DNA of 64,000 bases from Anaerolineae bacterium (lineage in GTDB: Bacteria; Chloroflexota; Anaerolineae; Aggregatilineales; Phototrophicaceae): the NCBI GenBank assembly GCA_022822545.1, contig JAJEBE010000045.1, positions 26,557 to 90,556 on the forward strand, in the 5' to 3' direction. The position numbers and the translations under genes were made by a program. Below the pieces are notes generated by a model, which saw nothing but the letters and a program-made list of their open reading frames with translations, had not been told where the DNA came from and made no database searches. The stretch's first letter is position 1, and every line of letters starts with the position of its first letter. Of this stretch, positions 26,587 to 34,607 are shown piece after piece.

Positions 26587-26720
26587 AATCCCTCTCCCCA
26601 ACCCCCTCTATGGCGGGCATCCGAAACATCAGCGAGGGACAGCATTCTTTGGAGCGCCTGTCCCGCCGCGTCGACCAAGTCTCCCCCATTGCAATGGCGG
26701 AGATTTAGAGGGGCTTGGGC
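26587..26720. repeat. Dispersed repeats between livG and livF
   Basis: The 147-base gap between the two ATPase genes contains part of a CCCTCTCCCCAACCCCCTCT element (26590-26609) and a CCCATTGCAATGG-type element (26678-26720). The second copy runs almost to the livF start. Confidence 0.65.
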
Positions 26721-26723
26721 TTA

Positions 26724-27428
26724 ATGATCACCGTCGACCGCCTCACCGCCGGCTACGGCAAGCTGGAAATCTTGCAGGACCTCAGCCTGAGCTTCGCCGC
26801 CGAGCAATTCAGCGCCCTGCTCGGTCCCAATGGCTCCGGCAAGAGCACCCTGATGAAAGCCATCATGGGCATCAACACCATCTTCGGCGGCTCCGTGCGG
26901 CTGGCGCGGCAAGAACTGGTCGGCATGCCAACCGAAGCCATCTCCCGCCTCGGCATCGCCTATGTGCCGCAGCGCGAAAATATCTTCGACGAACTGACCG
27001 TGCTCGAAAACCTGCAACTCGGCGCGCGCAGCCTGTCCAGCGCAGAACGAGATCCCGCCCTGGCCGAATTGCTGGAGCTCTTCCCGGTATTGGGCAAGCG
27101 GCCGGGCCAACGGGCGGGACTGCTGAGCGGCGGCGAGCATCAGATGCTGGCCATCGCCATCGCCTGGCTGAGCCGCCCGACCCTCATGCTGCTGGACGAG
27201 CCGAGCGCGGGCTTGGCGCCGGCGGTGGCGGTGGAGGTCTTCGCCGTCTTGCAGGCCCTTGTCGCGCAGGGCATCACGCTGATCGTGGTCGAGCAGAACG
27301 CGCGGCGCATCCTGCAATACTGCGATCAGGCCTTCGTCTTGCGCGAAGGGCGGCTGGCTTTCCAGGGCAGCGCTGAGGAGTGCCTGCGCGATGAGGAGAC
27401 GATCAAGGGCTATCTGGGCGTGCACTAG
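26724..27428 (+). CDS. Branched-chain amino-acid-type ABC ATPase (LivF-like)
   Basis: Starting at the ATG at 26724 (a TTG at 26715 lies in the repeat) gives 234 residues. Walker A is 'GPNGSGKS' (34-41), the signature is 'LLSGGEHQMLAIAIAWL', Walker B is 'LMLLDEPSAG'. The pattern 'VPQRENIFDELTVLENLQLG' is LivF-like. Its TAG stop overlaps, on the other strand, the stop of the thioesterase gene (CTAG at 27425-27428). Confidence 0.93.
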   Translation: MITVDRLTAGYGKLEILQDLSLSFAAEQFSALLGPNGSGKSTLMKAIMGINTIFGGSVRLARQELVGMPTEAISRLGIAYVPQRENIFDELTVLENLQLGARSLSSAERDPALAELLELFPVLGKRPGQRAGLLSGGEHQMLAIAIAWLSRPTLMLLDEPSAGLAPAVAVEVFAVLQALVAQGITLIVVEQNARRILQYCDQAFVLREGRLAFQGSAEECLRDEETIKGYLGVH

Positions 27429-27856
27429 ACGAGCAAAGCCGCCAACGCTTCCCTCATCCGCCCGCTAATCCGCACCGGCTGCCGCGTCAAACGATCGACG
27501 AAGACATGTACGAAGTAACCCACCGCCGCCGGCTCAACCTCGCCCGCCTTGAAAATCCCGATCTCGTAGCGCACGCTGGAATTGCCCAGCTTGTCCACGC
27601 GCAGGCAAGCGTCTACCTCTTCGGGAAAGCTGATCGGCTGCAAAAACTGGCAATGCGTCTCGACCGCGAAGCCGACTGACTCGCCGCCGCTGAAGTCCAG
27701 CCCGCCCGCTTCCACCAAGTAGCCGTTGATGACGGTATCGAAGAATTCATAGTAGATGACGTTGTTGATGTGATGATAGACATCGTTGTCGCGCCAGCGC
27801 GTGGGGATGCGGCGCGAGATTTTGTAGCGCTCGCGGCGTTCAAGTTTTGGGTCCAT
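27425..27856 (-). CDS. Hotdog-fold acyl-CoA thioesterase (4HBT type)
   Basis: Starting at 27856 gives 143 residues. The segment 'PTRWRDNDVYHHINNVIYYE' carries the active-site pattern of YbgC/FcbC-like 4-hydroxybenzoyl-CoA-type thioesterases (the Asp followed by His-x-x-N), and 'THCQFLQPISFPEEVDACL' continues the hotdog helix and strand. A longer frame up to 27934 enters a dispersed repeat. The gene converges with livF. Physiological acyl-CoA substrate unknown. Confidence 0.88.
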   Translation of the reverse strand: MDPKLERRERYKISRRIPTRWRDNDVYHHINNVIYYEFFDTVINGYLVEAGGLDFSGGESVGFAVETHCQFLQPISFPEEVDACLRVDKLGNSSVRYEIGIFKAGEVEPAAVGYFVHVFVDRLTRQPVRISGRMREALAALLV

Positions 27857-27879
27857 TGCCTCCGAACCTATTGTATCGC

Positions 27880-27992
27880 GGGCGATATGGTATATCGCCC
27901 CTACAAATCGCACGAATATTGTAGGGGCGACCAATCTGGTCGCCCGTATGCGGACGGGTCGCGCTGTGGGCGCTTCGGCGAAACGCCCTGCA
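27880..27992. repeat. Three palindromic GGGCGA repeats
   Basis: The gap between the thioesterase and MsrB genes holds three GGGCG-type elements: GCGATATGGTATATCGCCCC (27884-27903), GGGGCGACC-GGTCGCCCG (27921-27941) and a diverged copy GGGCGCTTCGGCGAAACGCCC (27972-27992). Confidence 0.75.
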
Positions 27993-27999
27993 TATCCTG

Positions 28000-28404
28000 T
28001 TATGAGGCATCTGGCTTGAGATCAAGCGCGCAGGAATTGATGCAGTAGCGCAGGCCGGTCTTATCCCGCGGGCCGTCATCGAAGACGTGCCCCAGGTGCG
28101 AATCGCAGCGCTTGCAGACCACCTCGACCCGGCGCATGCCGTGGCTGTTGTCCTCGCGCAAACCGACATTGCCCTCATCGACCACATCCCAAAAGCTGGG
28201 CCAACCGCTGAAGGAATTGTACTTGGTTGTCGAGGAGAAGAGCTCGTTCCCGCAGGCGGCGCAGGCATAAACGCCGCTGGCTTTGGAATTGACGTACTTG
28301 CCGGTGAAGGGCCGTTCGGTCGCTTGCTGCCGCAAGACGGCGTATTGCTCCGGGCTGAGCTGGCGGCGCCACTCGGCCTCTGTTTTCAGGACTTTCTCCA
28401 TCAT
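28000..28404 (-). CDS. msrB: Peptide-methionine (R)-S-oxide reductase MsrB
   Basis: The 134-residue enzyme reduces the R-epimer of methionine sulfoxide in proteins. Zinc-binding cysteines are C48/C51 ('CAACG') and C97/C100 ('CKRC'); the catalytic Cys121 is in 'GLRYCINSCALDL'. 'NSFSGWPSFW' is also conserved. The length is typical for a stand-alone MsrB. No MsrA gene is nearby. The protein has no signal peptide, so it acts in the cytoplasm. Confidence 0.96.
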   Translation of the reverse strand: MMEKVLKTEAEWRRQLSPEQYAVLRQQATERPFTGKYVNSKASGVYACAACGNELFSSTTKYNSFSGWPSFWDVVDEGNVGLREDNSHGMRRVEVVCKRCDSHLGHVFDDGPRDKTGLRYCINSCALDLKPDAS

Positions 28405-28581
28405 CTGCTTTCACCCTTTCGCCATTGGTCTCGATTTTAGCCTATCCGGCAAATGTGAAGGGAGTCTTGCGGCGGCGTCAATATTATAATAGAAGGCGGG
28501 CGCCTCGCCGACCGCTGCCGTCGCAATCCTCAGGCAATCGGCGGGTTTGCCCAAATCGCGACGTAAATCAGGAGACCTCAA

Positions 28582-29055
28582 ATGCCCAATCAGATCGCCA
28601 TCAGCGAAGTCGCTATCGGCTTCCGCTTCTTGCTGACCGAGACCTTCGAGAGCGTGCAGGGCGCTTACCTTGACAAGGGCACGTCCTTCTTCGAGACCCT
28701 CGCCGAAATCTCGGCCGCCGACGCCTCCCAGCCCATGGGAAACTGCGCCACCATCGCCGCCCATGTCGCCCACACGACCTACTACTTGACCGTGCTGGAA
28801 GACCGCATGTTCCGCCGCGACCTCAGCTATGTGGACTGGAATCAGATCTGGAATGAAGTCAGCAGCATCGACCAAGACGAATGGAAGCGGATGATCGCCG
28901 ACCTGAAAGCGACCTACGAGCGCATCATGAGCCATCTCGATAACGCGGCCGAATGGGAAGGCAGCCATGAACTCTCCTGCCTGCTCGGCATCATCGCGCA
29001 CAGCGCCTATCACCTGGGCGAGATCCGCCAGATGATGTGCCATCTGGAGCGCTGA
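28582..29055 (+). CDS. DinB-like four-helix protein
   Basis: The 157-residue protein resembles the DinB/DUF664 four-helix bundle, with histidines placed to bind a metal: 'IAAHVAHTTYYLTVLED' near the middle and 'LLGIIAHSAYHLGEIRQM' near the C-terminus. AGGAG stands 8 bases upstream of the ATG. Members include thiol-dependent S-transferases and damage-inducible proteins. It is followed after 3 bases by the sialidase-like gene. Specific role unknown. Confidence 0.75.
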   Translation: MPNQIAISEVAIGFRFLLTETFESVQGAYLDKGTSFFETLAEISAADASQPMGNCATIAAHVAHTTYYLTVLEDRMFRRDLSYVDWNQIWNEVSSIDQDEWKRMIADLKATYERIMSHLDNAAEWEGSHELSCLLGIIAHSAYHLGEIRQMMCHLER

Positions 29056-29058
29056 CCC

Positions 29059-30153
29059 ATGCGCCAGGCCACCGTATACCGCGAGCCGGGGCGCTTCGCC
29101 GGCTGGCCCGCCAATTATGGCATCTGGGCTTGGGAAGCCGAGATTGTCGTCGGCTTCACCGTCGGCGCGCACCGAACCGTCGAGCGCGGCCATGCCATCG
29201 ACAAGCGCCAGCCCTTCGTGAATATGCAGGCGCGCAGCCTGGACGGCGGCGAAACCTGGCAAATCGAAGACTTCAACGGGAAACGCCCGGGTGGCCGCGG
29301 CTTATCCGCCGATGAACACATGGCGACCGGCTTGCGCCTGTCCGAGCTTGTGGACGAGTCCACCGCCGAGATCCCGGCGCAGCCACTCGACTTCTCACAG
29401 TCTGATTTCGCGCTGATGGCGGCGCGCACCGGCATCGGGCGCGGCGTGGTCTCGTTTTTCTATGTGTCTGACGACCGCTGCCGCAGTTGGGCTGGACCCT
29501 ACCGCCTGCCCATGTTCGGGCAGACCGGCATCGCCGCCCGCACAGACTACATCATCCAGGGCGAGCATTCGGCGCTTTTCTTCCTGACCGCCAACAAAGC
29601 CGATGGCGAGGAAGGCAAGGTCGTCTGCGTTCGCAGCGACGACGGCGGCCAATCCTTCGAGCTCCTTTCCGCAGTCGGCGGCGAACCGGCCGAACGCGGC
29701 GATTTCGCCATCATGCCCGCGGGGCTGCAACTGCCCTCCGGCCGCATTCTCTGCGCGCGCCGCTGCCGCGCTGGCGCCACGCGACTGAGCTGGATTGACC
29801 TCTACGCCTCGGACGATGGCGGGCGCTCTTGGCGCTTTCTCAATCGTCCGGCGATGTTTCATAAGCCCGGCCACAGCGGCAACCCGCCCGTCTTGCTCCA
29901 ATTGCCCGCTGGACGGCTGGCGCTGGTTTATGGCAATCGCGACGGTTACGCCATCTGCGCCCGGCTCAGCGCCGACCAGGGCGAGAGTTGGAGCGAGGAG
30001 ATCGTCCTGCGCGGCGGCGGCGCCAACGGCGATTTGGGTTATGTGCGAGCGGTGGCGCGCGATGATGGCGCGGTCGTGGCTGTCTACTACTTCAACGACC
30101 GGCCCGATGGCGATGGCGAGCGTTTCATCGAGGCCACCATTTGGACGCCATGA
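29059..30153 (+). CDS. Sialidase-like beta-propeller protein
   Basis: The 364-residue protein contains five Asp-box (BNR) motifs of the S-x-D-x-G-x-x-W type: 'SLDGGETWQ', 'SDDRCRSW', 'SDDGGQSF', 'SDDGGRSW' and 'SADQGESW'. These are diagnostic of sialidase/neuraminidase-type propellers. No signal peptide is visible, so it may be cytoplasmic. It begins 3 bases after the DinB-like gene and overlaps the methyltransferase start. It could be an exo-sialidase or another glycan or sugar-acid hydrolase. Confidence 0.83.
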   Translation: MRQATVYREPGRFAGWPANYGIWAWEAEIVVGFTVGAHRTVERGHAIDKRQPFVNMQARSLDGGETWQIEDFNGKRPGGRGLSADEHMATGLRLSELVDESTAEIPAQPLDFSQSDFALMAARTGIGRGVVSFFYVSDDRCRSWAGPYRLPMFGQTGIAARTDYIIQGEHSALFFLTANKADGEEGKVVCVRSDDGGQSFELLSAVGGEPAERGDFAIMPAGLQLPSGRILCARRCRAGATRLSWIDLYASDDGGRSWRFLNRPAMFHKPGHSGNPPVLLQLPAGRLALVYGNRDGYAICARLSADQGESWSEEIVLRGGGANGDLGYVRAVARDDGAVVAVYYFNDRPDGDGERFIEATIWTP

Positions 30154-31055
30154 CCATCCAGAACCGCACACTCTGCCAGGGCGACAACCTGCCCTTCCTG
30201 CGCGCCCTGCCGGCTGAATCCGTCCACCTCATCGCGACCGACCCGCCCTTCAACAAGAACCGCGATTTCTATGCCGCTGGCAACGGCGCCGGCTTCCGCG
30301 ACAAATGGTCATGGGGGGCTGACGTCCAGCCCGACTGGCCCGACCGCATCCGCGCCGAACAGCCCGCGCTCCAGGCAGTCATCGACGCCGCCCGCCTCAG
30401 CCACAGCGACGGCATGAGCGCCTACCTCTGCTGGCTGGGCATCCGCCTGCTGGAAATGCGCCGCGCCCTCCGCGCCGACGGCAGCCTCTATCTGCACATC
30501 GATGGCGCCGCCCAAGCCTACGTCAAGCTGCTGCTCGATGCCCTCTTCGGCCCGCGCAACTGCCGCAATCAGATCGTCTGGCTCTACAAAACCGGCGGCG
30601 TCAGCAAGCGCTGGTTCAGCCGCAAGCACGATACCCTCCTCTTCTACAGCAAAAGCGAACGCTACACCTTCCATCCGCAGCGGCAGAAGTCCTACCTCAA
30701 GCACAAATACGGCTTCGGCAATATCGACATCCAACAAGACGACGGCGGCTATTACCGGCTGGCGGCGATGCGCGATGTCTGGGATATCCCGGCTCTGCGC
30801 GGCAATCAACCGGAGGCGACCGGCTACCCCACCCAAAAGCCGCTGGCGCTATACGAGCGCATCATCCGCGCCTCCAGCAATCCGGGCGATATCGTGCTCG
30901 ATCCCTTCTGCGGCAGCGGCACGACCGCGCTGGCGGCCGAGCGCCTGGGCCGGCGCTGGATCATGATGGACGCCTGGGACGGGGCTTATGCGATGCTGGT
31001 CAAGCGGCTGGCGGCGGAGGGGCTTGCCCGCGATGTAGTTGTTATGCCTCTGTAA
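30150..31055 (+). CDS. DNA methyltransferase, N6-adenine/N4-cytosine type
   Basis: Using the ATG at 30150, which overlaps the upstream stop (ATGA), gives 301 residues. The catalytic motif DPPF is at 31-34 ('TDPPFNKNRDF') and comes before the AdoMet motif 'LDPFCGSGTTALAAERLG', the beta-class order. The length and 'YPTQKPLALYERIIRAS' resemble solitary methylases and type III Mod subunits without the large specificity domain. No restriction endonuclease gene lies beside it, so an epigenetic or phage-derived role is likely. Confidence 0.9.
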   Translation: MTIQNRTLCQGDNLPFLRALPAESVHLIATDPPFNKNRDFYAAGNGAGFRDKWSWGADVQPDWPDRIRAEQPALQAVIDAARLSHSDGMSAYLCWLGIRLLEMRRALRADGSLYLHIDGAAQAYVKLLLDALFGPRNCRNQIVWLYKTGGVSKRWFSRKHDTLLFYSKSERYTFHPQRQKSYLKHKYGFGNIDIQQDDGGYYRLAAMRDVWDIPALRGNQPEATGYPTQKPLALYERIIRASSNPGDIVLDPFCGSGTTALAAERLGRRWIMMDAWDGAYAMLVKRLAAEGLARDVVVMPL

Positions 31056-31067
31056 TGTTAGTATACT
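31039..31067 (+). promoter_or_regulatory. Probable promoter of the spondin-domain gene
   Basis: TTGTTA (31039-31044) and TATACT (31062-31067) are 17 bases apart. The -35 lies inside the end of the methyltransferase gene; the ATG of the secreted protein is 73 bases after the -10, with AGGAG before it. Confidence 0.5.
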
Positions 31068-31140
31068 ATATTTGTAATATCCTCTCCGTAGCCTGTAGAC
31101 GCAGGAAACCCCATATTACCTAAGCAATAGGAGAATTCTC

Positions 31141-32163
31141 ATGCGTAAATCACTCTGTATTATCACCCTGCTGCTGCTCATGTGTAGCGGCGCCGTCTTC
31201 GCCGACCACCACGAGACAAACGCCGGCGTGGCGGCTGTGCCCGTCGGCGGGGACGGACCAGGCATCGCCCTGCCCGGCGGCGCTTACGAATTTGTCATCC
31301 ACGCCCGCGAAGGCGACAGCCTGAGCTTCGCCACCATGCTCGCCCAATCCAACGACGGCTTCATCGCCCCCAATGAATACGGCATCGCCCTCTACGACAT
31401 GGGCGCCCCGGTCAACGGCGATGTCACCGACCAGGTCTATTACTGGGATCTCGGCAGCGAGCGCAACGAGCCGATTGGCGAAGGCATGTACCAAGCCCCG
31501 CGTCAAGCCGCCCCCAATAGCGGCCCCGCCGGCGATGGCGTCGTCCGCCTCGCCAGCGACCTCGACGACAACTACAGCTATCCCACCGCCGCTGACCTCG
31601 TCGTCGTGACGCTGACCCCCGACGACATGGGCGGGATCACCGTCCGCATCGAAAACGTCTCCGACATGTCCATGTATCCCTCGCCCATCACGCCCGTCTT
31701 CTGGATCGTCCATTCCAGCGACATGATGATGGACGACGACATGATGATGGATGATGACATGATGGATGACGACATGGCCGAAGATGACGACATGATGGAC
31801 GACGAGATGGCCGAAGATGACGATATGATGGACGACGACATGGCTGAAGACGACGACATGATGGATGACGACATGGCCGAAGACGACGACATGATGGACG
31901 ACGACATGGCCGAAGACGACGACATGATGATGGATGACGACATGATGATGATGAAGCGCGGCATCCTCTTCACCTCCGGCCAACCCGATTACGGCCACGG
32001 GCTGGAAAGCCTGGCGGAAGATGGCGATCCATCAGCGCTGGCCGCCCACCACGGCGTCATGATGGACGACATGATGATGGGCGATATGATGATGATGATG
32101 GATGACGACATGATGGACGACGAGATGATGGGCGACGACATGGAAGAAGACGACGACATGTAG
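31141..32163 (+). CDS. Secreted spondin-domain protein with Met/Asp-rich repeats
   Basis: The 340-residue protein has a signal peptide (MRKSLCIITLLLLMCSGAVF, cleavage after 'FA'). Residues about 47-190 match bacterial Spondin_N domains ('GDSLSFATMLAQSNDGFIAP', 'GDVTDQVYYWDLGSE', 'GEGMYQAPRQAAPNSGPAG'). The last strand of that domain resumes at 274-300 ('ILFTSGQPDYGHGLESLAED'), after a block (194-271) consisting of Met, Asp, Glu, Ala. This block has an exact 11-residue period (DDDMMDDDMAE, MAED at 212, 223, 234, 245, 256). A second Met/Asp tail fills 307-340. The block thus lies in a loop of the domain. Functions such as calcium or metal binding are only guesses. Confidence 0.75.
   Translation: MRKSLCIITLLLLMCSGAVFADHHETNAGVAAVPVGGDGPGIALPGGAYEFVIHAREGDSLSFATMLAQSNDGFIAPNEYGIALYDMGAPVNGDVTDQVYYWDLGSERNEPIGEGMYQAPRQAAPNSGPAGDGVVRLASDLDDNYSYPTAADLVVVTLTPDDMGGITVRIENVSDMSMYPSPITPVFWIVHSSDMMMDDDMMMDDDMMDDDMAEDDDMMDDEMAEDDDMMDDDMAEDDDMMDDDMAEDDDMMDDDMAEDDDMMMDDDMMMMKRGILFTSGQPDYGHGLESLAEDGDPSALAAHHGVMMDDMMMGDMMMMMDDDMMDDEMMGDDMEEDDDM
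31720..31953 (+). repeat. 33-base in-frame tandem repeat within the spondin-domain gene
   Basis: About five units of a 33-base repeat built from ATG and GAC/GAT codons encode the 11-residue Met/Asp period. Units differ at synonymous positions. A less regular repeat of the same codons occurs at 32059-32160. Confidence 0.9.
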
Positions 32164-32225
32164 TCGGCTCATCCAAACCGGGGCGGCTCATCGGGTCGCC
32201 CTCCCCGCATAATCGACGCTTGCAG

Positions 32226-32251
32226 GGGCGGCCAAGTGGTCGCCCGTTTTT
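32226..32251. terminator. Palindromic repeat followed by T-run, probable terminator
   Basis: GGGCGGCC and GGTCGCCC form a stem around AAGT, followed by GTTTTTATT. It lies between the convergent spondin and Gfo/Idh genes and is a member of the dispersed GGGCGACC family. Confidence 0.6.
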
Positions 32252-32252
32252 A

Positions 32253-33404
32253 TTACGATTCCAACTCCAGCGGCAAATCCACCCAGCGCCGCTCGCGATG
32301 CGAAATCTCCACCGCGTTTATGATCTCCTGCACTTGCGCGTTTTGCGCGAAGTTTCCCTGATTCTCGCCCGTATCTTCCACGATTTCTTCCATGAAGTTA
32401 TGCACGAGATTGGCATAAAACATCGCCGGCCAGGGTTCGCCCGGCGTATAAGCGGGCGGGAAGTAACTGGGCGGTATGTCCACCGCAACATATTCCACCT
32501 CATCAGCGTCAGGGCTCGTGGATTTACGCAGCGCTTCCTGGTTCTCCAGTTCGGCGCCCAGGCGACAGAGCAGCGCCCCTTCCGAGCCGTAGACGCGCGC
32601 TTCGACGCCGGGATAGCTGTTCACGGCGACATAGCTGGTTTGAATCGTGCAGAAGCCGCCATTGCTGTATTCGCCGATATAGACATCGCCGTCATCGATA
32701 TTGGTGCGAATGAAATCTCCGTTCGGCATGGTGCGATAGGGCACGAAGTTGTAGAGCAGCCCTACCAGGCTCTTCAGCGGGCTATCCATGAACCAGAGAC
32801 TAATGTCGATGATGGGAGCGCCGTAACCCTCTACGGATGACAACTTGATGTCTTTCGAGCCCGTCTCCACGATCATATCTTCTTTGGTGACCGGTTCGGT
32901 CGGGCTGATGAATTGGGAGTTTTGCTCGTAGCCGTTGAAGATCCAGGGCTCGCCGACGAACCCGTCGGCGATGAGATCGCGCATGTATTGAATAGAAGGC
33001 GCATAGCGGAAGGTCATGCCCACCTTGGTTTTCAGCCCCTTTGATACAGCCAGCTCGTGGGCGCGCCAGGTGTTGCGATAATCGTGCGCGACCGGTTTTT
33101 CGCACAGGCAATGCTTGCCCGCCTCCAGCGCGGCAAACGCCAGCGGTTCGTGATTATTCTTGTCACTGAGGTCGCCGCGCGTGCAAACATCAATAACGTC
33201 AATATCGTCGCGGCTTAACATCGCCTGATAGTCCGTGTAGACGCTATCGATATCAAAGCGGGCCGCCGCGCTCTTGGCCAGGTCTTCGTTCAAATCGCAG
33301 ACCGCTACCAGGTCACAGAGCGGCGATCGCTGGAATCCCGGCAGGTGCGCGCTGTTCGACCAACGCCCGGCGCCAATTACTCCTACTCGCAGTTTATCGG
33401 GCAT
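32253..33404 (-). CDS. Gfo/Idh/MocA family oxidoreductase
   Basis: The 383-residue protein starts 'MPDKLRVGVIGAGRWSNSAH', the N-terminal NAD(P) Rossmann motif. It carries 'EKPVAHDY', the family's conserved Lys-Pro segment, and the C-terminal substrate domain contains 'GSKDIKLSSVEGYGAPIIDI', placing a catalytic histidine-type region in the usual position. GGAGAAG precedes the start. Members oxidise sugars, inositols or glycosides. It is divergent to nothing obvious and follows the deacylase gene on the same strand. Confidence 0.9.
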   Translation of the reverse strand: MPDKLRVGVIGAGRWSNSAHLPGFQRSPLCDLVAVCDLNEDLAKSAAARFDIDSVYTDYQAMLSRDDIDVIDVCTRGDLSDKNNHEPLAFAALEAGKHCLCEKPVAHDYRNTWRAHELAVSKGLKTKVGMTFRYAPSIQYMRDLIADGFVGEPWIFNGYEQNSQFISPTEPVTKEDMIVETGSKDIKLSSVEGYGAPIIDISLWFMDSPLKSLVGLLYNFVPYRTMPNGDFIRTNIDDGDVYIGEYSNGGFCTIQTSYVAVNSYPGVEARVYGSEGALLCRLGAELENQEALRKSTSPDADEVEYVAVDIPPSYFPPAYTPGEPWPAMFYANLVHNFMEEIVEDTGENQGNFAQNAQVQEIINAVEISHRERRWVDLPLELES

Positions 33405-33480
33405 AAGTTCTTCTCCATTTCGCCAGCCTGCTCATTCGAGCGCCCGGCAGATTTATTCGAAATCTTGCAACTTTCGCTGC

Positions 33481-34419
33481 CTAATCGTTCACGGGTTGAG
33501 AAACCACATAGGTCATCGCGCCGGCTTCCAGCTGGGCGACAAAGGGCCGCAAGAGCAGCAGCGCCGTCTGATCAAAAGGCGCGCGAAATTCCTCAAGCGG
33601 CGCGAAGGTGGCGGGGTGCAGCAACCGCCCCAGCAGTGTATCCTTTGGCGCGAGCGTTCCGATATGGCTCGCATCCAGCACCGGCACGAATATCCCGCCG
33701 CTATCGGGGCGCAAGACCGAAGTGCCGCTCACCGGCAACGGAGGATCAATCGGCGGCGGCGCTTTGCTCTCATCGACAACGCCGACCTTGCAAAGGGCGC
33801 GCAGCAAACCTTCAGCAATCTTTTCAGCGCCCGTTTCTTCAAACTGGCTGCGGCCGCCCAATTCCACGGCCGCCACGCTCAGGCCCAGGGACTGGGCATA
33901 ACCTGACAGGCTGTCGGAATCGGCTTCCCGCTTAACGACGAAGGACGCGGGAAAAGAAATAGACAGTTCTCTGCCGCCTTCCATTTCGAAAACGAAATCG
34001 TTCACGCACCAGCTCCCGCCGCCATGCAAGTCGATCACGTAATCGATGCCTTTCAAGGCTTCCGTCGCCAGGACATGCGCAACGCGTTCGGAGTATGATC
34101 CCGCAGGATTGCCCGGGAAAACCCGATTCATATCGAGTTGGTCAACGGGCGCGTTGCGTTTGTCCACTTGCATGGCCAGCGGATTCGCCATCGGCGCAAC
34201 GCGGATGAATCCGCGCACATCGGCAGTCTCGATGCGCTCCAGCAGCTTGCGGATTGCCCAGCCGCCCCAGGGCCCCTCGTCGCCGTGCAGCCCGGCGGTG
34301 ATGAGCAGGCCAGGTTCTCCGCCGCCGAATTCGCCCAGCAGCAGCTCGCTAGTTCCAAAAGCAGAGGTGACGCCGATGGGGTATCCGCGCCAACGCATCC
34401 CCTCAAAAATACCCGCCAT
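33481..34419 (-). CDS. AstE/AspA-family zinc deacylase
   Basis: The 312-residue enzyme belongs to the M14-like succinylglutamate desuccinylase/aspartoacylase family. The zinc motif 'GLHGDEGPWGG' supplies His and Glu, and 'IDLHGGG' the third ligand; 'DQLDMNRVFPGNP' contains the conserved substrate-binding Asn-Arg. It removes acyl groups from N-acyl amino acids in known members. GGAGAGG lies just upstream of the ATG. It is divergent from the second peptide-type importer, with a palindrome between them. Confidence 0.88.
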   Translation of the reverse strand: MAGIFEGMRWRGYPIGVTSAFGTSELLLGEFGGGEPGLLITAGLHGDEGPWGGWAIRKLLERIETADVRGFIRVAPMANPLAMQVDKRNAPVDQLDMNRVFPGNPAGSYSERVAHVLATEALKGIDYVIDLHGGGSWCVNDFVFEMEGGRELSISFPASFVVKREADSDSLSGYAQSLGLSVAAVELGGRSQFEETGAEKIAEGLLRALCKVGVVDESKAPPPIDPPLPVSGTSVLRPDSGGIFVPVLDASHIGTLAPKDTLLGRLLHPATFAPLEEFRAPFDQTALLLLRPFVAQLEAGAMTYVVSQPVND

Positions 34420-34477
34420 TCGCCTCTCCAGTCCGACTCATTTGACATTCGGGGGGCGACAAGTTAATCTCGGTCTG

Positions 34478-34492
34478 TCAACAAATTGTTGA
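34478..34492. promoter_or_regulatory. Inverted repeat TCAACAA-A-TTGTTGA, candidate operator
   Basis: A 7-base perfect inverted repeat around a single A lies between the divergent deacylase and binding-protein genes, 58 bases from the deacylase start. It could be an operator for shared regulation. Confidence 0.4.
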
Positions 34493-34607
34493 TAAGCGCC
34501 CAATCTGCTTTGGATTGTAACGATTCCATAAGGGCATTGTCAAAATTTCTCCGCGCTCACGCTCTTGCCCGTTGACATTCCAATAAGTAGTTGAAGAGGA
34601 GTTTTTC

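Noticed and set aside
31720..31953. Tandem repeat considered as a CRISPR array
   Set aside because: The units are contiguous, have no spacers and encode an in-frame 11-residue period inside a secreted protein.
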